A stretch of 64,000 nt of DNA from Tretioscincus oriximinensis (GCA_022410635.1 JAJVDF010000232.1:757104-821103); one strand, 5' to 3'; counted from the first letter of the stretch, positions 1-11,260 are shown. Notes: generated from the letters alone by a model not told the origin. Numbers and translations: made by a program.

Positions 1-1209
1 TGGGAACTCCACCTGGGCAGCAGTGGCCTCCAGAAGCTCAGGCCAAACTGCACTGCCCCCCGTGATTCAGATGGAATGTGCAGTGGCGAGGGAGGTGGGT
101 TTAGAGCCCTCGTTGTGACAATCGCCCAATAGTGTCCCTTAGAGCTGAAGAACACCTATTCTGTGCATTCACCTCATGTAGAGTGCCAGTCGCCCTGACA
201 CGGTTTATTATTATACAGATAAACTAAACATAATAAGCATTGTTGCCTTTGAAGAAGTAGACTTCTCTACACACAAGCTCATGCCGCCAACTTCCTCTTC
301 TTAGTCTCCAAAGTGCTATGAGTCCCCCTGCTAGACTTTCTGGATGTGGCTCTTTCTTTGAAATGCTAACAAGTCATTTCAGATGCCTGTCAACCATTTC
401 AGCTGGAAATGCACTTGCATAAGAAATGCTATCAAAGTCACATAAAAAATGTGTTTATGAACCATAAAAAAACCTATTGGGAACATCCATGCAGGAAATT
501 GACAGAGGATCCCTCTGTTACCTATGTTGGTAATTTCTGCAATACCAATAATGAAGCAACGCAAGACTTCAACATATCCTTCAGCGATCCTTTTCTTCTA
601 AGGGGTGATGGATTTCAAGTCCTGTGACCTGATGATACGTAGGCCACAAATATGTCACTTAATACCTACCGAATTCTAAGATTAACGCTTCTAAAAATTA
701 AAAGTAGCAATCATTTCTCTGAATCAACATATCTAGCAATGGGGGGGAGGGGGGAGTCAACTACGAAAAAAAGTTGGTAGCATGAAACNTTTCTTATTTC
801 TTCAGATGCCATGGTTACCAGCCAGCATCACTTTACATTAGAGCACCCANGCAAGTTTACACATGCTACCACGCAGAACATTAATAACAACTATTATAGA
901 AACTTGACACCTCACCATTATTTTATTTATTTACTTTATTTATTTTATTTATTTTATCTATTTTATCTATTTTATTTTATTTATTTTGTTTATTTTATTT
1001 ATTTATTTAGTGCCAAAAATGTACGTATAAAAACACCATTTTTACAGCACACTGCTACACCAAATTGCATTTCTAATGCTATTTATACACACAACTTTCT
1101 ATAAATGGATAATCTTGGGCCTTGTTTAATCCAGAATTAACCATCATTTCCCCCGTCATATTCTTTATCTGTTCTTTGAAAGATCCGCTAGCATCAACCG
1201 CCTGTAACA
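1..1209. other. PPARA upstream intron, no exon recognised
   Basis: This stretch precedes the first visible PPARA exon. I found no reading frame resembling the PPARA N-terminal (A/B) coding exon, so that exon must lie upstream of the window. Apart from the AT-rich simple repeat at about 915-1008 I recognise nothing here. Confidence 0.6.
915..1008. repeat. AT-rich TTTAT/TTTA simple repeat
   Basis: About 90 bp of imperfect TTTAT and TTTA units with occasional TC or TG interruptions. It is a low-complexity microsatellite in the intron. Confidence 0.85.
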
Positions 1210-1612
1210 TTGACGGACGACAGCAAGTTCAAAAGAGAGTTAGGAGGAGGAATGGTCAAATGATCTTTGGCACACGGAAGGACAGGAAACAGTGGGAAGA
1301 GATATAGATTAGAGATCAGAAAAAACCTTTTCTGACAGTCAGGGTGATAAACCAGTGGGACAGTTTGCCACAGGGGGTGGTGAGTCTTCAGGCAGAGGTT
1401 GGGCAGCTATTTGCCTGAGATGCTTTAGTGAATACCCTGGGAGTCTTTTCCAGTGCGAGGAAGGAAGGGACGGAGGGAGTTCCCCTTCTCTGGAAGTCTT
1501 CAGGCAGAGGCTGGGCAGGGTTTAGCGAATCATGCATTGAGCAGGGGTTTGGATCCCATGACCCTGGAGGTCCCTCCCTACTCAAGGATTCTATGATTCT
1601 AATCTGTCACAC
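1210..1612 (+). mobile_element. CR1-type LINE 3' end
   Basis: The segment ends in the classical CR1 terminal octamers (GGATTCTATGATTCTA near 1587-1602), preceded by the typical 'CTGGAGGTCCCTCC' tail. It contains an internal partial duplication: the phrase with 'CTTCAGGCAGAGG' occurs twice, near 1386 and 1498. It is 5'-truncated, as most CR1 copies are. Confidence 0.75.
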
Positions 1613-1762
1613 ACTCTATGGTGTATCGTGTTAATATTTAGATGAATACTTTATCTGGAATTGTCCATTTTGCTTCCAAGCATTCATCCATCTAAACTCA
1701 CAGAAGGACCAATGGTAGTATCTGCTAGCTTATGTACCTTTGGTTTCCTTCTTTACTTTCAG

Positions 1763-1917
1763 ACTCCCTATCACCACCATCTAGTCCCTCGCCTGTGAAT
1801 CTGGCCACAGGCAGCAAAGATGAATTACCTGGTGCGATGATAAATATCGAGTGTAGGATATGTGGTGATAAAGCTTCAGGTTACCATTACGGAGTGCACG
1901 CATGTGAAGGTTGCAAG
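1763..1917 (+). CDS. PPARA: PPARA exon: end of A/B domain and first zinc finger
   Basis: Peroxisome proliferator-activated receptor alpha is a ligand-activated nuclear receptor that pairs with RXR and drives fatty-acid oxidation genes. This exon follows an acceptor ending TTTACTTTCAG and stops at a GT donor (AAG|GTACGG). It encodes about 51 residues: a Ser/Pro-rich segment (SPPSSPSP) and then the first C4 zinc finger, with [20 protein letters not shown] and the P-box CEGCK. It starts in the middle of an Asp codon, the same phase as the human exon, and is two codons shorter than human, within the variable A/B part. The initiating exon, roughly 70 residues in mammals, lies outside the window, so the gene is 5'-partial here. 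PPARB/D and PPARG are excluded by the alpha-type C-terminus and hinge in later exons. Confidence 0.97.
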
Positions 1918-2104
1918 GTACGGTCAGCCATATTTAGTGTTTAAACTGTATTACAGAATGGGCATTGCTTCCAAGAGATGCAAAAAGGTTTTTACAAGCA
2001 GAGTGGAAGGTACGAGCAAGCCAAAGAGTAGAAGAAAATAAAACAAAAAAATTACTTAAAGAAGGAGAAGAACACAAAGAGGAGTTAATTTTTATACTCG
2101 GCTT

Positions 2105-2395
2105 TTCTCAACCCAAAGGGAGAGAAGAAAGGAGAAAGGACAGGACAGAAAGAGAGAAAGAAGAGAGGGAGGATAGAAGAAAGGATGGGAGGACAGAAGG
2201 CAGAAGAAGGAGAGAAGGAAAGAGGCAAGGAAAGAAAGGAAAGAAAGAAAAGAGGGAAGGAGTGGACGAAGGAGGGAAAAGAGAAGAAAGAGAAAGGAAA
2301 AAAGGAAGGGAAACAAGAGAAGAAAAAGAAGGAAGGAAAAGAAGATAAGGAAGAAAGAAAGAGTGAAGGAGGAAAGAAGAAAGAACTAAAATTGT
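2105..2395 (+). repeat. long GA-rich polypurine tract
   Basis: Nearly 300 bp of almost pure purine on the plus strand, made of GAAAG, GGAAG and GAGG units, in the 620-bp intron between the two zinc-finger exons. Long open frames occur on both strands only because stops are rare in such sequence. Such tracts can form triplex DNA. Confidence 0.9.
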
Positions 2396-2537
2396 AATAA
2401 AGACATCTAGGAATGATTAGGAATGTGGTTTTATATTTACAATGAGATTGCTCTTAATAAGTACATTTATAATTTCAATTTTACCCATGTAAATAAAATA
2501 TAGAAAGCTAATGTCTTGTTTCCTCGTTCTGCCATAG

Positions 2538-2676
2538 GGCTTCTTCAGACGAACAATCAGACTAAAACTTGCGTATGACACTTGTGATCGCCATTGCAAA
2601 ATCCAGAAAAAGAACCGCAATAAATGCCAGTATTGTCGTTTCCAAAAGTGCCTTTCAGTTGGAATGTCTCATAATG
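2538..2676 (+). CDS. PPARA: PPARA exon: second zinc finger
   Basis: A 139-bp exon, the conserved size in human PPARA. It is preceded by CTGCCATAG and followed by donor GTAGGT. It encodes [14 protein letters not shown], the second C4 zinc finger with the short PPAR-type D-box (CDRHC) and [20 protein letters not shown]. Together with the previous exon this completes the DNA-binding domain that recognises DR1 peroxisome-proliferator response elements as a heterodimer with RXR. All zinc-binding cysteines are present. The D-box reads CDRHC where I recall CDRSC in human, a position that varies between PPARs. Confidence 0.97.
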
Positions 2677-2925
2677 GTAGGTAAGGGTGACCCTGATATT
2701 TATTTAGTCTTAACAGGCAGGTTTCATCATTGCCTATGAGAATAGATGCCCTTGTATTTGCCTTGGTACTTTTGGAAATAAACTATTTTGAACGAGAAAA
2801 ATAAGAAAAGGAAAGTTGCCCAGGTACTGCTTCCAGGTTGAAGGAACAGGCAGGAGACTGGTGAGGAGTGTTGAGTAAGAATAGAAGGTAGCTTAGAAGG
2901 AAACATTTTAAATATATTTGCTGCT

Positions 2926-3654
2926 TTATAAATCTGTGGTGAAATCCTGTGTACAATTCTGGTCAGGAAAGGTATTGTGGACCTGGAGGTGCAAAAAGGG
3001 GCAAAAGAATGATCAAGGGCTGCCTTATGAAATCAGTCTGCAACGTCTGGGCCTCTTCAGCATCGAAAGGTGGCATTAATCTGCATGGTGTATAAAATCA
3101 CGCACTGGGTGGATAAGGTGGATAAAGAAAAAGTATTTTCTCTGTCACACAACACTAGGACGAGGGGGCCTTCCTTGAAACTGGTGGGCAGAAGAGTGAG
3201 GACAGACAAAGGAAAGATTTTTTTTACCCAAAGGGTCATCAGCCTGTGGAATTGACTTCCAGAAGAGCTGGTCGTAGTTGGATAAAGCCTGCATAGCCTT
3301 TAGGACAGGACCAGACTCGTTCATGGAAGCCAAGTGCTTTGATAGCTCCTAATACGGACCTCGTACTCCTGCCTCTGGGGTGGAGCAACAGGACTCCTGA
3401 AGGGCCACTTGCAGGGAGCTGGGAATATGTGAAGGTTTTGCCTTCTTCTGCATGAGACTGCCCAGGTGCAATTGATGGGCCAGTGTAGACTATGGCAGGC
3501 CCCACTCGGCATGTGGGTGGCACATCCCTATTCCAAGAGTCGAGAACAGGTGAGGTTTTCTGCTCACGATGCCCGAGGGTCATTGGTGCCCCCCTGTGAG
3601 AGACAGGCGGCTATGACCTGATTCAGTAGGGTTCCTCTTATGTTCTTATGTTCA
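2926..3654 (+). mobile_element. CR1-type LINE fragment
   Basis: The 3' part of a CR1 element in sense orientation. It starts in the 'TTTATAAATCTGTGGTGA' stretch of the 3' ORF and runs through 'CTGGGCCTCTTCAGC' and 'AGGGTCATC.GCCTGTGGAATT' to a TTCTTATG octamer repeat at the end. Indels and stops break the frame. Confidence 0.85.
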
Positions 3655-4088
3655 GTGGTAGATACGTTTGGAAAGTGGAATGGGGGGAAGGGAGGTCTAC
3701 AAAACAATGATTCAATTATTTATATGATAACCACATGCCCAATGACCTGTAATTAGCTGCATATAAATATGAATCCCTCCCTCCGTTCCTTCCCTCTGCA
3801 TTTTGTATCTTAACGTTCCACAGAATGCGGAAGACATTTGAAAGGACAGTTTTGTGAGCCTGCTGTACTTTTTCCAACAATGGATTTGTCTTCCATCTGA
3901 ACAGATGTATTATTAAACAGATCTGTAAAGGGTGTAAAAAGAAATAGAATGCCAAGTGTGTTCTTCTGAATTCCTCTCGAACAAACAAGAAACCGTTTGC
4001 CATCAGCTGGGGAATGTGTTCTAGGCAAAGATACTGATCGGGTTCAGCTTCCGTGACCTTGCTCCGTTTTGCGCCTGTTTTCCCTCAG

Positions 4089-4291
4089 CCATTCGATTCG
4101 GACGGATGCCAAGGTCAGAAAAGGCGAAACTCAAAGCAGAAGTCCTAACAGACGACGATTATAAAGAAAATTCCGAAGCTGCAGATCTGAAATCGCTGGC
4201 TAAGAGGATTTATGAAGCCTATCTCAAAAACTTTAACATGAACAAAGTCAAAGCCAGGCTCATACTGGCAGGGAAAACCAGTAACAATCCA
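4089..4291 (+). CDS. PPARA: PPARA exon: hinge and start of ligand-binding domain
   Basis: A 203-bp exon, the same length as in human. The acceptor is TTTTCCCTCAG and the donor GTAAGT. It begins in the split Ala codon after MSHN and encodes [19 protein letters not shown], then a variable acidic hinge ([16 protein letters not shown]), then helix 1 of the ligand-binding domain ([20 protein letters not shown]) and GKTSNNP. The sequence [11 protein letters not shown] is characteristic of the alpha subtype. A run of G lies just downstream of the donor. Confidence 0.97.
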
Positions 4292-4346
4292 GTAAGTTTT
4301 TTTGAACTAGTGGAAAGCCCACCAAAACGCAGACGCTGGAAGGCAA

Positions 4347-4386
4347 GGGGGGGGGGAGGATGGGGGGCGGGCGGGGTGGGGGGGGG
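4347..4386 (+). repeat. G-run with G-quadruplex potential
   Basis: Forty bases almost entirely G, interrupted by single A, T or C, beginning 56 bases after the hinge-exon donor site and on the coding strand. At least six G-runs of three or more are present, enough for an intramolecular G-quadruplex in DNA or pre-mRNA. Confidence 0.8.
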
Positions 4387-4740
4387 AACGACGACTGCGG
4401 TGCTGGGTGGTGAGACGCTCTCTGCCCTGTTGGCTGGACAGCTGCGCCCCCAGCTCAAAGTTCTGAGCCCTCTAATTGGTCAATAAAGTCCAATGACAGG
4501 CCTGGAATGTTCGACTTGTCGATGGGCTTCTTATTGATAGTAGTGAAGAGATGTATTTAAAGAAGAGACCAATAAAGAATGGCATTGTGTAAGGAAAGCT
4601 CCCCTAAATTTATTTATTTATTCTTATACTCCACCCTGTACCCCAAGGCCTTGGTTTTTACGTTTAGTAAGCAAAATACTCGGTTTCTGGGCCAATAGTA
4701 CATTCCACACAAAATAATTAGTAAAAAAATCAGCTATGTG

Positions 4741-4990
4741 GAATACAATGGAATACTTTGGGTATCAAAGGCTACTAGGATGGATCTCTTGGCTCTGTCT
4801 CCAGGATGAGGCAACAGGTAGGATTCTTGAAATGCCACTTGCAGGGAGTCAAGAACAGTTGAGGGTTTTGCCTTCTTCTGCTTGAGGTACCCAGGAGCAA
4901 TTGGTGGGTCACTGTGTGAGACAGAATGCTGGACTAGGTGGACTGTGGCCCTATTCAGCTGGGCTCCTCTTATGTATGTTCTTAAGTAAA
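4741..4990 (+). mobile_element. CR1-type LINE 3' tail
   Basis: Tail of a CR1 copy in sense orientation: 'CTACTAGGATGGATCTC', 'GCAACAGGTAGGATTC', 'GTGTGAGACAGAATGCTGG', ending 'CTCCTCTTATG'. Confidence 0.8.
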
Positions 4991-5060
4991 TTCCCTTAAT
5001 TTTGCTGGGGATGTGCTTCTGCTTACTAATCCTATTGGAACACCTCATTTTTTAAATTGG

Positions 5061-5318
5061 GCTGCAACATCTAGGCCTCTTCAGCCTCAAACAACAGCAG
5101 TTATCAGATGACCTGGTTCAAGTATATAAAATCATGCATGGGGTGGATAATTATGTTTTCCATCACACAATACTGGGACTAAGGGCCTTTCTTGAAACGG
5201 TTGGGCAGAAGAGTTAGGACAGGCAAGGGAAAATGTTTTTTTCACCCAGAAGGTCAGTGGTGTATGGAATTCACTTCCAGAAGTGGTGGTTCGCAGCCTG
5301 GATAGCTTCAAGATCTCA
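5061..5318 (+). mobile_element. CR1-type LINE fragment
   Basis: Sense-orientation CR1 3' ORF remnant ('GGGCTGCAACATCTAGGCC' through 'GGATAGCTTCAAG'). It is cut off by the inserted or adjacent LINE tail that follows. Confidence 0.75.
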
Positions 5319-5690
5319 GGGCAGGCAACAATAAAAACAAAAATTAAAATTGGCACCTATATTAAAAGAGTATCTGAAGGTGGGAAGGAAAAGGACATTT
5401 CTTCCACCCAAGGCCAAGGGAAAGGGGTTCTTCAAGAAGAATACAGTGATGGTGGATGATGCACTTTGGTGGGGAGGCTGTTCCACAGTGTGGGGATGGC
5501 CACTGGGAAGGCCTTGCTCTGGGTTCCTGTTTCGTTTGCTGTTTGGGGTGGCAGGGGCAGAGTGATATGGGAGAAGGCCTCCCTTTAGGTATTTATAAAG
5601 CCCAAGTTGTTTAGGGCCTTATAGGTTCACACCTTGAATTAGCAGCCAGGGCAGTTCTTTCAAGAGCAGTGTGATGTTTGTCTGGCCAGG
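5319..5690 (-). mobile_element. L2-like LINE 3' end
   Basis: Antisense copy of a LINE whose 3' end reads, on its own strand, ...GTTAACCGCCCTGAGA... (here 'TCTCAGGGCAGGCAACAATA'), followed upstream by the remnant of a 'RLWNSLP'-type C-terminus ('GAGGCTGTTCCACAGTGTGG'). The family name is an inference. Similar copies are at 9113, 25218 and 61850. Confidence 0.6.
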
Positions 5691-6040
5691 GAAGCTGCAT
5701 CAATAGGATGGATCTCTTGATTCGGCCTCCGGGATGAGGCACAAGCAGGATTCCTGAAATACAATTTGCAAGCAGCCAAAGTACTGTAGAAAGGAATAAT
5801 TAGTTCATGGGATAGATATTCTATTTTCCTCTTAATACACCCCGGGATTGTGTTTGCCTTTTTTGCCGCTGCTTCAGCCTGTATAGTCTGTGATCTAGGA
5901 AGACACCCCAGTCTTTTTAACATACGCTGCTGCTCAGATATGTGCCTCCCATTCCCTGTGTGCTATTTTCATTTTTCCTGTCCAGGGGTAGGACCTTGCA
6001 TTTCCCTTTGTTAAATACCATTCTGTGAGATTGCTCTTAA
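5691..6040. mobile_element. mixed CR1 fragments
   Basis: A short sense CR1 tail piece (5695-5780, 'GGATGAGGCACAAGCAGG') is followed by an antisense piece (about 5835-6040, 'TTTGCCTTTTTTGCCGCTGC' and 'CCTTGCATTTCCCTTTGTTA') from the CR1 ORF. This ends about 50 bp before the next PPARA exon. Confidence 0.65.
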
Positions 6041-6586
<546 letters not shown>

Positions 6587-6740
6587 TAAATCCGTACTAC
6601 GTCCAACTGCATTTGCTTATCTAATTTGTATTAAAAGTCTTAAAAGANGCTGTTAAGATATCTTGTTTATTTTAAGGGTGTGCAAAGCAGGGCTGTGGAG
6701 ACAATGGTGGAAAGGTGGAGGCAATTCTGGGTTAGAGGAA

Positions 6741-7441
6741 TACATAAGAACAAAAGAAGATCCATACTGGATGGGGCCAGAGCCCATCTAGTCCAGCATT
6801 CTGTGTCATACAGAGGCCAACCAGATGCACCTGGGCAGAGGAAAGCAAAATATGCACCAGTTTATGACTCCTTGCAAATGGCATTTCAGGAGTCCTGCCT
6901 GTTGCTCCATTCTGGAGGCAGCATTCACACGTCCAGCCTAGTACCCATTTATACCCTTGGTGTCCATAAACCTGTCCAATCATGTCTTGAAGCTATCCAA
7001 GCAGNTAGCTACCACCACCTCTTCAGGAAGACAATTCCACAGGCCAAATGAACCTCAGGGTGAAAAATACTTTCCTTTGTCTACCCTATCTTTTCTGCCC
7101 ATTAGTTTCAAGGAGGGGCCTCTGGTCCTTGTGTTGTGTGATAGAGAAAACACTTTTTCTTTATTCACCCTATCCATCCCATGCAGGATTTTGTACACTT
7201 CAATCAGATCACCTCTCAAATGTTGCCTTTTGAGGCTAAAGCAGCCCATATGTTGCAGCCTTTAATAAGGGAGGTGCTCCAGACCCTTGATCATTTTTGT
7301 TGCCCTTTTCTGCACCTTCTCCAGTTCCACAATATCTCTCTTGTGATGTGGTGACGAGAACTGAACACAGTATTTCAAACGTGGCCTCACCACAGATTTA
7401 AAAAGAGGCAAAACAACATTTGTTGACTTGTTTTCAACCCT
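6741..7441 (-). mobile_element. CR1-type LINE fragment
   Basis: Antisense CR1 copy from the terminal part ('ACATAAGAACAAAAGAAGAT') to 'GGCAAAACAACATTTG' in the 3' ORF. Degraded by frameshifts and one N. Confidence 0.85.
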
Positions 7442-7502
7442 GACTCCAATTCAATTTAAATTTTATTTATTTATTTGCATTTCTATATCGCCCTACACCC
7501 AA
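7442..7502 (-). mobile_element. L2-like LINE 3' tip
   Basis: A 60-bp fragment with TTTA repeats and 'CATTTCTATATCGCCCTA', the antisense form of the '...AGGGCGGTATA...' LINE end, wedged between two CR1 copies. Confidence 0.5.
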
Positions 7503-8862
7503 AGAACATAAGAACATAAGAACATAAGAAGAGCTGTACTGGATCAGGCCAGAACCTACCTAGCCCAGCCTTCTGTCTCACACAGAGGCCCACCAGATGC
7601 ACCTGGGCAGTCCGAACAGAGGAAAGCAAAATATGCACCTGTTCATGACTCCCTGCAAGTGGTATTTTAGGAGTCCTGCCTGTTGCTGCACCCCAGAGGC
7701 AACATCCAGACATCCATCCTAGTATCCATGTATACCTTTGGTGTCCATAAACCTGTCTAGTCCTGTCTTGAAACTATCCAAGCTGTTAGCTACCACTACC
7801 TCTTCAGGAAGTAAATTCCACAGGCCGATGACCCTCTGGGTGAAAAAATACTTTCCTTTGTCTGTTCTCACTTTTCTACCCAACAGTTTTAAGGAGGGCC
7901 CTCTGGTCCTTGTGTTGTGTGATAGAGAAAACATTTTTTCTGTATTCACCCTGTCGATCCCATGCATGATTTTGTACACTTCAATCAGATCACCTCTCAG
8001 ACGTCGCCTTTCAAGGCTGAAGAGGCCCAGACGTTGCAGCCTTGCTTCGTAAGGGAGATGCTCCAGACCCTTGATCATTTTTGTTGCCCTTTTCTGCACC
8101 TTCTCCAGTTCCAAAATATCCCTCTTGAGATGTGGTGACCAGAATTGAACACAGGATTCCAAATGTGGCCTCACCACAGATTTATAAAGAGGCAAAACAA
8201 CATTTGCTAACTTGTTTTCGATTCCTTTCCTAATTATCCCCAACATGGAATTTGCCTTTTTTGCTGCTGCTGCACACTGGGTTGACATTTTCATTGAATT
8301 GTCCACTAACACCCCAAGATCCTTTTCTTGCTCGATCACAGAAAACTTGGTTCCCATCAGGTGGTAGAAGTATTTTGGGTTCTTTGCCCCAATATGCATG
8401 ACCTTGCACTTGCTTAAGTTGAAGTGCATTTGCCACTTTGATGCCCACTCACCCAATTTCAATAAATCACTCTGGAGTGCCTTACAATCATTTTCAGTTT
8501 TCACTACCCTGAACAGTTTAGTGTCATCAGCAAACTTGGCTACTTCACTATTTACCTCGGCATCCAGATCATTTATAAATATATTGAAAAGCAAGGATCC
8601 CAGTACAGATCCCTGGGGTACCCCACTTCTTACCTCTTTCCACTCAGAGAACTGTCCATTTAATACCACCCTCTGTTTTCTATCTTTTAGCCAGTTTCCA
8701 ATCCAGGACAAAGTCTGTCCTCTTATACCATGAGTACGGAGCTTTTTTAGAAGCCTTTGATGTGGGACTTTATCAAAAGCCTTCTGAAAATCTAGATAGA
8801 CAATATCAACTGGATCCCCTTTATCTACATGTTTGTTAACACTTTCAAAGAATTCTAGCAAG
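7503..8862 (-). mobile_element. CR1 LINE with long intact 3' ORF (reverse transcriptase part)
   Basis: The best-preserved transposon in the window. An open frame of 380 codons (7719-8861) encodes the C-terminal half of a CR1 reverse transcriptase: LDFQKAFDKVPHQRLLKKL, the SGVPQGSVLG block, and the catalytic motif FADDTKLF (the YxDD equivalent), then the thumb and CR1-specific C-terminus (VVLPLYKSVVRPHLESCVQF, LFSLERRRLRGDLIEVYKI, FFTQRVIGLWNLLPEE). After the stop comes a ~190-bp 3' UTR that ends in three TTCTTATG octamers (7505-7530 region), the CR1 hallmark. The 5' half, with the endonuclease, is missing, so the copy is a dead 5'-truncated insertion in the last PPARA intron. The uninterrupted frame suggests it is one of the younger copies. 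Confidence 0.93.
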
Positions 8863-8914
8863 TTGGTAAAGTCTCTGGGTGGTTAGCATTAAAAGCATAG
8901 TTAAACAACAATAT

Positions 8915-9105
8915 CCATTTGGCCTGCCATAGTCTACACTAGCATGTGGATGGCAAATCCCTATTCCAAGAGTCGATAAGAGGTGAAGGTTTTGTCTTCT
9001 CTGCTTGAAATGCCTGGGGGCAACTGATGGGCCACTGGGTGAGACAGAAGACTGGACAAGATGGGCTCTGGCCCCATTCAGCAGGACTCCTCTTAGGTTC
9101 TTAGG
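8915..9105 (+). mobile_element. CR1-type LINE 3' tail
   Basis: Sense tail fragment containing 'CTATTCCAAGAGTCGA', 'GGGCCACTGGGTGAGACAGA' and ending 'GACTCCTCTTAGGTTCTTAG', an altered terminal octamer. Confidence 0.7.
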
Positions 9106-9112
9106 TTTGTAC

Positions 9113-9445
9113 ATTCAAAACAGAATAATATATTAAAACAGTATCCAAAAGTAGGGAAGGGAGAGCCTTTTTCCATCCAAAGGCTGGGTGAAAGAGGTGC
9201 TTCTTCAAGTATTTTCTGAATGCACCCAGAGATGGTGATTGACACACCTTAAGAGGGAGGCTGTTCCATAGTCTGGGGGCTGCCCCAGAGAAGATCCTGT
9301 TCCGGGTTCCCACCTTCTTTTGGAGAGAGGAGGTACATTCAGGAGGCTTCCTTTGTAGATCTTAAGAGATGGACGGGTTGATCTGAGCAAAAAGGTTCCT
9401 TTAAACATTTGGGGACCAAGCTATTTAGTGCCTTTAGGCTAAATC
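9113..9445 (-). mobile_element. L2-like LINE 3' end with RLWNSLP motif
   Basis: On the minus strand a short frame encodes RIFSGAAPRLWNSLPLKVCQ...FRKYLKKHLFHPAF, the C-terminal signature shared by L2/Rex-type LINE ORFs. It is followed by the element's 3' UTR. Clade assignment is from memory. Confidence 0.65.
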
Positions 9446-9455
9446 AGCAAATGTA

Positions 9456-10083
9456 GTTTTGGCTCTTTATAAATCTGTGGTGAGGCCACATTTGGAATAC
9501 TGTGTTCAATTCTGGTCACCACATCTCAAGAGGGAAATTTTGGAACTGGAGAAGGTGCAGAAAGGGCAACAAAAATGATCAAGGGTCTGGAGCACCTCCC
9601 TTACGAAGCAAGGCTGCAACGTCTGGGCCTCTTCATGATCTGATTGAAGTGTACAAAATCATGCATGGGATGGACAGGGTGAATAGAGAAAAAATGTTTT
9701 CTCTTATCACACAACACAAGGACCAGAGGTGCCTCCTTAAAACTGTTGGATAGAAAAGTGAGAACAGACAAAGGAAAGTATTTTTTCACCCAGAAGGTCA
9801 TCAGCCTGTGGAATTTACTTCCTGAAGAGGTAGTGGTAGCTAACAGCTTGCATAGTTTCAAGACAGGACTAGACAGGTTTATGGACACCAAGGGTATAAA
9901 TGGATACTAGGATGGATGTCTGGATGTTGCCTCCAGGATGGGGCAACAGGCAGGAGTCATGAACAGGTGCATATTTGGCTTTCCTCTGTTCGGGCTGCCC
10001 AGGTACATCTGGTGGGCCTCTGTGTGAGACAGAATGCTGGACTTGATGGGCTGTGGCTTTATCCAGTATGGTTCTTCTTATGT
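9456..10083 (+). mobile_element. CR1-type LINE fragment
   Basis: Sense copy from 'CTTTATAAATCTGTGGTGAG' to the terminal 'GGTTCTTCTTATG'. It has a short internal deletion where the RRRLRGDL part of the ORF is skipped (around 9635). Confidence 0.85.
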
Positions 10084-10209
10084 AAATACCTTGAATTGGG
10101 CTTGATACCAAATTGGCAGCCAGTGCAGCTCTTCCAAGACCGGGATGATATGTGCCTGGCCAGAGGTTCCAGTCGGCAGTATATTATTAAATTATGTCTA
10201 ATAGAAATA

Positions 10210-11260
10210 ATACATCGTCTCCCCAGAACAAGAGTGTTCTAAGTCCCATTTTTCAGGATACCAATTTGAAATTTGTGGTTTTATTATCATGCCACCAGTT
10301 ATTGATATGGAGAAGTAAACATCTCCATGTGGTTTGTGGGTGGAAGAACTCCATCAATCATATAGTTTATGCATTCTTGTTGTGTTGGTAAGATAGATTT
10401 TGTGACAATGATTGGCGTTTTGGGATCAAAAATTGTTATGCTTAGATGTCCGTTGTGCAGAGAAACTATAATTGTTTATGGTGGTGTCCAGAAAGGAACT
10501 TGCTCCCTGGATAGTTCCAACATGACGTTAACATTGAGGTGGACGCTATTGAAATTTTGGTAGAATGTCTTTATTGAGTCCTCTCCATAAGTCCAGATTA
10601 TAAAGACGTCATGGCTGAATATTAAGTAAAGGAGAGATTTCTGGGTGCAGGAGTTGAAGTGTTGTTCAAAGTCATCCATGAAAATGTTGGGATATTGGGT
10701 GCCAAAAGTGACGTAGTTGAAGGTGAGAACAAAGTGACAGATCTTGAGAACTAGGTCTGCTAATGTGGGATGCTGGTCTTGATTGCTTGTAATCCACCTT
10801 TGGGGATGTTGGTATGTAGGGATTCCATATCCATGGTAGCTAAGGTGGTGTTCTCTAGGAGCTTGTGGATGGGCTGTAGTTTCCATGGGAAATCAATTGT
10901 GTCCCTCACATAGCCAGGAATGTTGCTGGCATAGGGCCTGACCACTTTGTCGTTATATCCAGAGGCACCAACTATAAAGGTTCCCGTGCTGGAAACAATG
11001 GGTAGTATATAGAAAGTACCTGGCCGAGGCTCCTGTGTGTGTCTATTTGGATCAGGCCCTGTACTTCCATGGGAAAGGCTGGACGTAGTGTGCACATTAT
11101 TCCTTTCAGTATTTCTCTGCAGGATCTTTAGGTTCTATAGAATGTAGCCTTAAGACAGTCGCTTCTTGGCCTCCAGTATATGGTCAGATATGTTCATGAT
11201 GATCACAACTCCTCCATCAGCCTAATGGTAGTATTAGGGTTGTTCTTGAGGCGATGTGTA
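10210..11260 (-). mobile_element. Penelope-like retroelement relic
   Basis: Two consecutive minus-strand frames match the layout of a Penelope-like (PLE) reverse transcriptase. The upstream one (10760-11095) carries GTFYILP...PYASNIPGYVRDTIDF and ATMDMESLHTNIP, the RT blocks around the first catalytic Asp (canonical form LDVxSLYTxIP). The second (10476-10886) carries VFIIWTYGEDSIKTFYQNFN and LSREQVPFW, the segment just after the catalytic YxDD (canonical FxDDIxxIWTHGxExLxxFxxxxN). Here the DD reads 'HDVF', so it is catalytically broken. Frames are joined only through frameshifts. No GIY-YIG endonuclease domain was recognised downstream. Confidence 0.8.

Noticed and set aside
409..627. A 72-codon frame as the missing PPARA N-terminal exon
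   Set aside because: It shows no resemblance to the PPAR A/B domain (no acidic Ser/Pro/Leu-rich segment) and has no suitable splice donor in the needed phase.
1965..2397. Long open frames in the GA-rich intron (up to about 127 codons)
   Set aside because: Pure purine sequence has almost no stop codons; the encoded Lys/Glu/Arg-rich peptides have no domain and the region lies between two PPARA exons.
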